Shown here piece after piece: positions 57,370 through 64,000 of a stretch of DNA of 64,000 bases (positions within the stretch are counted from its first letter, which is position 1; the number at the start of each line of letters is the position of its first letter). The notes beneath the pieces are model-generated. The model had not been told where the DNA came from and ran no database searches. It saw only the letters and a program-made list of their open reading frames with translations. The position numbers and the translations under genes were made by a program. The stretch covers positions 30,034,033 to 30,098,032 of the forward strand of contig OX463844.1 in NCBI GenBank assembly GCA_949825065.1. Direction: 5' to 3'. Origin of the DNA: Odontocerum albicorne. Lineage: Eukaryota > Arthropoda > Insecta > Trichoptera > Odontoceridae.

Positions 57370-58215
57370 TGAAAGAATGTAAAGGGCTTAAGAATACAAT
57401 CCCTTTAGACCAGAAAATAAGAACTCAATATTCTGAACTGAATCAAACAGTTTCAGAGCAGACAAAAAACAATATATTGACTAAGTTTGCGAGGAGATTG
57501 AGAGCCACGCCTATACCAATCATCATCAAAATACTCTCTCAGAAGGTCGAACTTAAAACAAGGACTATTGAAGACAACCAAAGAAACATCATCAACAAAA
57601 TGACAGCCATCAGAAGATGGAAAAAATATTTCGTAAAACTGTACAAAGATGGCAGTATGCAAACTCTGGAAGAATATATAAAATCTACCCTAGAGGAACA
57701 AGCCATAATTCTACAAGAAGTCAAAACGGTCACGATGTAGCTAAAAACTTTTACGCCAGCCGGAAAATATGAAATTTGATCTGAGTTTCTGCGTTGACAA
57801 CAAAATAAAGCGATGCAAAATGCGATGAGATTCAAAAGCTAATGCCGAAACTGATCTCCAGAATAACCACATTGAGTATAATCGCATACCATAGGTACTA
57901 ATTAAATATATGAAAAGTGGAGAGGCAGCATAGTCAGGCAGCCTCTCATTCGACATCCTTAAGTAAACAGGCCAACAAACAGATTGAATTTAAAAATATA
58001 TTTTCGAATCAGACAGTAACGAAATCTACAAAGATCCACAAAAGTAATTTAGTGCCAATTTTGATGTATAAGAGTGTAACGTGGACGTGAAAAATAGCGA
58101 TAGAAGTCGAATAAATGCTATAGAAATGCGTGTATTGAGAAGAATATATGAAGTGACAATGTATGAGAGAATACGGAATGAAGTGATAAGGAGAGTATGT
58201 CAAAAAATTATGCCT
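57370..58215 (+). pseudogene. LINE ORF2 remnant: linker before and tail after the reverse transcriptase
   Basis: The first part (to 57740) reads PIIIKILSQKVELKTRTIED, then NIINKMTAIRRWKKYFVKLY, the stretch that in non-LTR elements links endonuclease and reverse transcriptase (TRxIxD...RWxxYFxxLY). The last part (from 58048) reads VPILMYKSVTWT, a stop, then RINAIEMRVLRRIYEVTMYE and RIRNEVIRRVCQ, the segment after the reverse transcriptase (ETWTxxxxxxxRINAxEMRxLRRIxxxTxxxRIRNE). The reverse transcriptase core between them is unreadable or deleted. Same family as 60.4-61.7 and 63.5 kb. Confidence 0.75.
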
Positions 58216-59087
58216 ATCCCGTCAGGCAGAAATCGTTATGGTGTGTATGTATGGGTTAATAATTCCTTGAAATAACCATGCAACCATTTATTTGCATGTA
58301 ATTTTAAATTAAGCATTTTGTGCAGAAATTTTCAATTGTTCTTTGATAAGGTCTCAAATATGAAAATATACATTTTTATTTATTTAAGGTTACGAATTCC
58401 CCCAGTGTTTATTTTCACTTTTATTAATTTTGATGTGTATACCGTACTGTGGGGTTGTTTCATTTCAAATAAGGGACGGAGCGAAGCAAATCCTTTCTAA
58501 AAACAATTTGCTAAATAACTGTCTACTTTTATTTACTTTTTTGCTTTCTGTTCTCGCATACATTCTAATATTTCTCCTTCCTGCCTGTCCTAAGGATTGT
58601 CCTTTTGCGTTTATAGGAGGAGCGAATGAAAATTCTTCCTTTTTTTCTACTTCTCGTATAACCGTATTCAAATTTGATTTCCTTTTGTGTTTCGTGAATA
58701 TTTTCAGAGAGTGACACGCTTAACAAGATTATTTTTGAAGGAATTCTTTTTGTTTTACAAGTTTTAGAAATGAAATATAAAAAAGGGAACTAAAATAAAA
58801 GTCTGGAATGTAGACACGTTATTGCTGATGTATATTTTATCAACAGAAACATGACTTTAAAATAATATGAAAACAAGAAACGAAATGTAAAAATGCTGGT
58901 TTATATAATATTTATTTGTTAATTTATTTTAAATTGCAAGGCAAAATATGAAATCAGCAAACAAAAATAAACGCTAGTTAATATGTAAGGGAGGATGTTT
59001 TATTGATTTATGAGGCATTATACTCGTATAAGAATAAGTAAGTTTAAACCCTTTCACTAAACTTACTCGTATATACATATATGTATT
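58216..59087. other. No recognised feature
   Basis: AT-rich. A 94-codon plus frame (58430-58714) with hydrophobic runs has no family resemblance. Confidence 0.45.
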
Positions 59088-59190
59088 TATCTTGTAATAC
59101 TCGTATTTTTAATCTGACAATAAAAGTGGGTTCGAATTCCAAGGAAGATCACCCATGAGAGTATGTTCTCTAAACGGTTATCATTTTAAT
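59088..59190 (+). repeat. Dispersed repeat family R3, copy B, with CTCGTA insertion
   Basis: TTTTTAATCTGACAATAAAA, GTGGGTTCGAATTCC and CATGAGAGTATGTTCTCTAA match copies A and C. At its left end it reads AATACTCGTATTTTTAATCT where the other copies read AATATTTTTAATCT or TATATTTTTAATCT, that is, six extra bases after a TA. Confidence 0.75.
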
Positions 59191-59204
59191 AAGCGAAAGT
59201 AAGA

Positions 59205-59303
59205 ATTGGATCTTAAAAATAATATAAGTTCCAGCGGGAATTAAGAACTTAGCCCACGGGTTCGAAGACAAGCGTCTTACCAATCAGACAACGGAGGTGG
59301 TCT
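59205..59303 (-). mobile_element. SINE tRNA-like head fragment
   Basis: Plus-strand image AGTTCCAGCGGGAATTAAGA, CCCACGGGTTCGAAGACAAG, GCGTCTTACCAATCAGACAA. It is the B-to-A-box portion of family I, truncated at the body. Confidence 0.65.
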
Positions 59304-60394
59304 TCCGAATTCCATGGTAAAGGAAAAACAAGCTTTTACGAGTATTGAAGATAACAAAAAATAAATAAATTATATTCGTTCGTTTTTTTATTCCACTGTG
59401 CTCGCCTCAGTCTGGATTTGCATTTTATCACTTTCACATGTCAAAATTGGTGTATAATTGTTATTTTTATGTAATTTATTGTAATAATAATGAAATTCAA
59501 CTGTTTAAAAAAAACCTAAATCAGCTTGTTGACTACTCAAAACAAAGCTGTAATATAATCGAGCTAAGCCGAACACCAGTGAAATATGAAATCTAAGAAG
59601 CGGCTTGGATATTCTTTAATATGAGCTCATCTCAAAAAGATCCCCGATAATAAGACAATAATATATTCCAATCGCATCAGGATAAAACGCTTGTTCCTAC
59701 ATTCCTATCTATAAATTCAGGACCATTCAGGCAATAGAAAAAGTCTGAATATAGGGGTAAAATTTGTACAGATCTCGCCTCTTTCACGCCGTTACTATAA
59801 CTATCACAGGGTCACTTCCATATAGATTGACGCCTCAACTCTTATATATTTATAATTTATATTTGTGTATAAGAATTTCAATTATTTTCTTTACTAAGTA
59901 ACAACTATTCACTTTCGATTCCGAACTCTTCCAATTATTTACTTTGCTAAGTAACAATTATTTGATAAATTTATATTATCCATACAAGTAAAATATTTAT
60001 TTTAAAAACAACCCACAAATTGGCTCAGAATTGATATTGTTTGAAAAAAATAATATTCATGTCACAGTACTATAGTATTGAAACGTTAGGATATAATTAT
60101 GAAGACGCCAAGTAAAATAGATATTTCCAAAACACTTTTAATCGATATCGTCTTTAATGACATAAAAAAGTAAGTACAGCTCTATAAATATACGATATTC
60201 CATCAAGTTGATGGTTTATAAAGTTGGTGATTTTTATTATTTATCAGGGTGGTTAAAATACTCGTATAGTTATGAAAAATTTAACAAAAATTTCAATAAT
60301 TGAAAATCGGTTAGAAAGTTTTACATACATACTCGTATATACCATCAGGCCATTTCCCAATCGGGGTAGCCAAAAAAGACTTCCTCACCTAAAC
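59304..60394. other. No gene; region dense in TACTCGTA sites
   Basis: AT-rich, without supported frames. Seven of the 21 TACTCGTA/TACGAGTA sites fall between 59021 and 60337. Confidence 0.5.
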
Positions 60395-60700
60395 ATCTTT
60401 TCATTCAATTTGTAATATTTCTCTGACTTTCTACGTGTCCATCTTTCAGAATCCAATCAGACTTCCTTGATCTTCTTGTCACACACCTTCCGCTCACATT
60501 AGCACTATATATTTGTATGGTTAGTATTTGCTCAAATCATCTCAGCGTGCTCTTCTTCATCTTTCTTAACACATAAACCTTAAGTTCACATTCATCCCTT
60601 ATCGCATCATTCTGTTTTCTCTCATACATTGTCACTCTGTGTATTTTTCCATGTTCACGTTTTACTGTCATACATCAAAGTTAGTATCGTACTACTATTA
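60395..60700 (-). pseudogene. LINE ORF2 C-terminal tail and 3' end
   Basis: On the minus strand the sequence parallels 63511-63800: GATACTAACTTTGATGTATG, ACACAGAGTGACAATGTATG, GATGAATGTGAACTTAAGG, AAGATGAAGAAGAGC, then an extended 3' part running to AAATGGCCTGATGGTATATA. Translation is broken, but the order ERxMxxERxRNEVIRDECEL...LRxxKKSTLR is visible. It continues the reverse transcriptase fragment at 60925-61700. Confidence 0.65.
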
Positions 60701-60924
60701 TTGACTATCATCTTAGCAGATTTTGATACTGTCCGGTTCGAGTATATATGAGTAAGTGCCCCATTGACTTTATTTCGATTGCTACAAGTCGTTAGATATC
60801 CCTCTTAACTTTTCCTTTATCTGTGAAAATACAATACAAATAGCAAAATTCCTCAACTTACTCCACCCTTTCATTATTTTCCCATTTATCGCATTTACTT
60901 TTCTTTTCTCACTTATGTATCACC

Positions 60925-61700
60925 ATTACTTCCTTTTTTTCAACGTTAGTACAGGAAGGACACAGGAGTCGAATACGGATTTTTTTAAATGTCTTGCGTA
61001 TTTTGGAGATTTTAGAATAAAAGACAGCTTTCCAAATGCAGCCCAGGCTTGGCCTCGTCTTCTCCCAATTTCAGCATCTTGATTCTCCTTACCCAGTCTT
61101 GTTGTATGACCCAAATATATAATATCACACATAAGAAGAAACCTTCTCTATTGTATTTCCCTTGACTGTGGCAGGTGTTGTCTGACCTGTGTTGCTCACG
61201 ATCTTTATTTTGCTGTAATTTATTTTCAGGTCCACTTGTGGTGAAGCCCTACTAATGTCATTGAGCATTTCAGCAATGACATTTTCGTCGTTAGCAAGAA
61301 GTACAATATCATCTGCAAACCGCAAGTCACTTAAATACTCCCCATTTACATTAACGCCCCTGTCGGTCCAGTCCAATTTCCTAAATTAAAAACTTTTCAC
61401 CAGTATTGGAGGATGTACCTCCAATACTAAGGTGAAAAGTTTTGAATGAATCATGAATCCATATAAATGTTGGACAATCAGGGAGATATAACATATCCTT
61501 GTTTAATTCCTTTCGAAATATTTAACCATTCAGTCATGGTATTATTTATATTAAATGTATTCTCTAATTTCGGCGTATTATGATGCAATACTACGTAATA
61601 GTTTAAGTTGAACACCATTAAATATTGTAGTTTCCGTAGTTCGTTCCTTATCCCACGGTCATATGATTTTTCCAAGTTCACAATATACGTTTATAGTTTT
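60925..61700 (-). pseudogene. LINE reverse transcriptase fragment with intact FADD box
   Basis: Minus strand, in order: motif A in VNLEKSYDR (61679-61656; the catalytic Asp is in YDR), motif B in ISKGIKQGYVISP (about 61520-61480), motif C in GEYLSDLRFADDIVLLA (about 61340-61292), then MLNDISRASPQVDLKINYSK, a frameshift at about 61130, YLGHTTRLGKENQDAEIGRR and FDSCVLPVLT. The FADD aspartates are kept, unlike the 13-kb element. A 55-bp inverted repeat interrupts the protein between motifs B and C. The N-terminal half and endonuclease are missing. Inactive. Confidence 0.85.
61389..61443. repeat. Inverted repeat inserted in the LINE
   Basis: AAAACTTTTCACC and AGTATTGGAGG pair with CCTCCAATACT and GGTGAAAAGTTTT around a five-base loop, with two unpaired bases. 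It sits between reverse transcriptase motifs B and C and adds untranslatable sequence, so it entered or formed after the LINE inserted. Confidence 0.9.
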
Positions 61701-61789
61701 GCCATACATTTTTCCACAAACATCGCAAAGAGAATGTTTTAAAAGTTGATCATTGTATTGTATTATACTTTTGTTTTATACAATGCAAT

Positions 61790-61925
61790 CTCTTCCAACC
61801 AACCAAAGGTTTTATATAAGCCAAGAGCAAAAACGAGACTGGAACCCTATATCTCAAAGTCTGGATACCAACAGTTATGGAATCTCCGAACTGGGAGATA
61901 GATATCTTATCAATAAAATTACGAA
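61790..61925 (-). mobile_element. tRNA-derived SINE, family I, worn
   Basis: Plus-strand image TCTCTTCCAACCAACCAAAG, GCAAAAACGAGACTGGAAC, GGATACCAACAG and CTCCGAACTGGGAGATAGAT, then CTTATCAATAAAATTACG in place of CTTACCAACTAGACCACG. Confidence 0.65.
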
Positions 61926-62337
61926 ATTCCTCATTCTTAAAAGAAAAAAAAGAGTTCCAGTCTGGTAAAAGAGACGTATGCGAGTGTTAATGCATTTAAA
62001 CGTGTAATATTGTTGCCAATACGTGCATAGGTGTTCCTTGCCTTTTCCTGTGATCCCGATGGCTTGACTACTGGGACCAGAGGTAACTAAGTATTTCGGT
62101 AACGCTTTTTTGTTTTTCCGAATCATCAATTTGAATATTTTAAAGAGGGACATACGAAAGAAGAAGTCTGATCGTTCTGCAAACAATTTTTCTACATCGC
62201 CATTCGTATATGTTGAAGAGGTACTATCCAAATAAATGAATCTACGTACTTCATATTAGTGGTTTCACAATGACTTATACTTCAATGGTAAACTATTATA
62301 TTATTTTCACAACAAAATCTTTGAGCATCTCTGTTGA
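61926..62337. other. No recognised feature
   Basis: A 118-codon minus-strand frame (61875-62231) overlaps the SINE and has no family resemblance, so it is not called. Confidence 0.45.
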
Positions 62338-62470
62338 TTTGCTAGCCAAAGGCTTAACTTAACTCGGGGGTTACGAACTCGATTATCTTTCTAGTATTGT
62401 TTTCACAACAGACGTCTTACATATTTCTGGTTCCTTGGGCAACATCACGTGGATCACTAGGTAATACTAT
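62338..62470 (+). mobile_element. Possible SINE family I remnant
   Basis: GGGGGTTACGAACTCGATTA resembles a B box, and ATTTCTGGTTCCTTGGGCAA with CACTAGGTAATA resembles the tail. Very diverged. Confidence 0.35.
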
Positions 62471-62709
62471 ATAAACGAAAGAGTTATACAGTGCAAAACT
62501 TCAAAACTAAACTTATCTAAAAAAAACATTATTTGAGTAATAGTTGTTAAAATATGTTTGGTGATACTGTATATAAATGCTTATAAAATTTAACTTACTT
62601 CTCATATTATAATTTATTTGGCTATGTGGAGAATTGGTTCCTTTCTCACAAGATCGTTTAATGCCACTTTTTCACCAATGATCAAAACTTAATGTAATAT
62701 TATTCAGAA
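62471..62709. other. No recognised feature
   Basis: AT-rich spacer. Confidence 0.5.
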
Positions 62710-62919
62710 ATGAGAATCTTGTTTCCAGGACATTCATTATTCCTCCTTTTTGCGAATATGAATCCCGTGTTTTCTTTCGCCCAGGGTTTCAACCTTAACA
62801 ACTCTTACAAAGATCCGTCTCTTTTCGTAAAGAAAAAAACAATAGAATTCCAAGGGATGATATTGGATTTCAAAAGCATCCAAGTATTTCCCAATTTTAC
62901 TCCAAACTCTCAATGCTGA
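62710..62919 (+). CDS. Uncharacterised 69-residue reading frame with hydrophobic N-terminus, doubtful
   Basis: Starts MRILFPGHSLFLLFANMN, continues VFSFAQGFNLNNSYKDPS and ends in a Cys. The first 25 residues could act as a secretion signal, with a plausible cut after FSFAQ. CTTGTTTCCAG and TTTCTTTCGCCCAG inside the frame also look like splice acceptors, so it could instead be part of a terminal exon. It is GC-richer than its surroundings. No family is recognised. Confidence 0.25.
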   Translation: MRILFPGHSLFLLFANMNPVFSFAQGFNLNNSYKDPSLFVKKKTIEFQGMILDFKSIQVFPNFTPNSQC

Positions 62920-63510
62920 ATGTTTCTGTCATGTATATGCCATACGTGCTATTGTGCAAATGGAAAAACGATGCATTTAACTTTTATGTTCGATCAATGT
63001 GTTGCGTACCATGTGCAAATTATGTTTTTCTACATTTTTATATTCTTTCAAGAAAAAAATATCTATAAAGGTAAGTATAGTTAATCTATCTGTTCGGTTT
63101 TATACAAAGGTTTGGGATTTTTGTTTTAACAGTGAAGATGAGAGAAAAAATATTCTTTAGAAAAATTGGAAATTTCTAAAACGAAATAGCTTGACTCATT
63201 CAACAAAAATAAATCCTTCTATCAACTTCAAGCATTAAATTAAACAAAAAATGAATGGTAATATAATAAGAATAAATACTCAAGAAAATATTCTTCTTTT
63301 TGCTACATTTGAGATGTTTTCAGATAATAAACCGTTATCCATTATTGCATTTGGTTGTCGAAAATAAAATACCTAGTGTAATGCCTACCTGATAAGGTCG
63401 GACAATCATTTTCTGAAAAATGTATGTACTCGTATGTGCTCGTAGATGTAATAAAATAACAAAATGCCACCTAATACTTATATTACTAAATAAACTCGAA
63501 CAGTGTTTTA
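62920..63510. other. No recognised feature
   Basis: AT-rich; a splice-donor-like AAAGGTAAGTA at 63067-63077 stands alone. Confidence 0.45.
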
Positions 63511-63838
63511 GTACCAACTTTGATTTATAAGAGTGAAACGTGGACGTGGAAAAAGACTGAAGAGACACAAATAAATTATGTAGAAATGCATGCACGAGAA
63601 AAATACATGGTCCCACAATGTATGATAGAATATGGAATGAAGTAATAAAGGATGAATGTGAATTTAAGGCTGATGTATTGAGGAAAATGAAGAATAGCAC
63701 TCTGAAATGGTATTGAGCATGTAGAAATAATGAATGAAGGAAAACTAATAAAACAAATAAATAGTGCAAATAAGAGTAGAAGGTGTGGTATAAGAATGCC
63801 AAGGAAAGTATGGTTGGATGAAGTTAATTATATTATGA
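63511..63838 (+). pseudogene. LINE ORF2 C-terminal tail fragment
   Basis: Broken frames read LIYKSETWTWKKTEETQIN, then DRIWNEVIKDECEFKADVLR, KMKNSTLKWY, a one-base shift and HVEIMNEGKLIKQINSANKS, then RRCGIRMPRKVWLDEVNYIM. This is the full C-terminal tail of the family also at 40.2, 58.1 and 60.5 kb (ETWTW...RxxNEVIxxxC...LxWxxHVExMNExxLxKQIxxAN...RxPRKxWLDxV). It is 5'-truncated, and a Helitron end lies one base beyond. The 155-codon frame on the opposite strand is its antisense. Confidence 0.8.
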
Positions 63839-63839
63839 A

Positions 63840-64000
63840 CTAGCTGTACCCGGCAACGCGTTGCTGTGGCTCAGTCTGGTTAAATGGAAAAGAAAGAAAA
63901 GAGAAAGCACACGTTTCTAATATGTTTAATTTCACAATGCTTGTGGGTATACAATATTTTTTATATACTCGTATTTCAGCCACTCTCAGTCTATCGCGTT
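63840..64000 (-). mobile_element. Helitron 3' end, minus strand, running off the window
   Basis: The plus strand reads CTAGCTGTACCCGGCAACGC, the complement of the GGGTACAGCTAG terminus of the Helitron at 32620-34034. The similarity continues through GCTGTGGCTCAGTCTGGTTA, AAGCACACGTTTCTAATATG, ATGCTTGTGGGTATACAATA and TTTCAGCCACTCTCAG. GCAACGCGTTGC at 63853-63864 is palindromic. The body lies outside the window. Confidence 0.9.

Noticed and set aside
63335..63802. 155-codon minus-strand frame, the longest in the window
   Set aside because: It is the antisense of a LINE C-terminal tail that is clearly readable on the plus strand and matched elsewhere in the window.

Overview
The window reads as a transposon-rich, AT-rich intergenic stretch of an arthropod nuclear genome, most likely an insect. 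Base composition is roughly two-thirds A+T. There are two 200-base assembly gaps (118-317 and 43265-43464). I find no bacterial-style gene organisation, no rRNA, no convincing tRNA gene and no host protein-coding gene I can name. Nearly every stretch with recognisable protein similarity is a decayed transposable element. The arthropod call rests on the combination of a D,D34D mariner, Jockey-type and other LINEs, a Penelope-like element with a GIY-YIG domain, Helitrons with the TCTATATAAATA / CTAG ends usual in arthropods, and tRNA-derived SINEs. Species is not determinable from this.

Layout. 1-12 kb: a hAT-like MITE (1083-1357), a MITE with 55-bp perfect or near-perfect terminal inverted repeats (2002-2220), a LINE C-terminal scrap (2462-2581), degenerate tandem repeats, several SINE copies and a duplicated block (10751-11246). 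13-14 kb: a minus-strand Jockey-like LINE with its FADD catalytic box destroyed. 16.7-18.4 kb: a satellite array of about five 315-440-bp units. 22.4-25.1 kb: a nested zone with a complete-ended but dead mariner (22815-24095, TA target duplication) beside a Penelope-like element whose 3' tail recurs at 15.1, 44.9 and 53.3 kb. 32.6-34.0 kb: a 1.4-kb Helitron carrying helicase debris. 35.8-36.1 kb: a MITE with a perfect 41-bp inverted repeat. 36-64 kb: repeated 5'-truncated LINE tails (36.3, 40.2, 47.9, 52.9, 58.1, 60.5-61.7, 63.5 kb), many SINE fragments, inverted repeats and, at the right edge, the 3' end of a second, minus-strand Helitron.

The most interesting signal is not a gene. The octamer TACTCGTA (or its complement TACGAGTA) occurs 21 times by my reading, against about 2-3 expected from base composition. 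In three places a related copy of the host repeat lets the site be aligned, and removing six bases (CTCGTA) restores the related sequence or its length. This is the pattern expected from excision footprints of a TA-targeting Tc1/mariner transposon, and CTCG/CGAG between duplicated TAs is what I recall for the Minos element. No Minos-like donor is visible here, so the window would be a fossil record of a formerly very active element.

There is no operon-like cooperation among genes here; the elements interact only by insertion into one another (mariner next to Penelope-like sequence, Helitron abutting a LINE tail, an inverted repeat inside a LINE).
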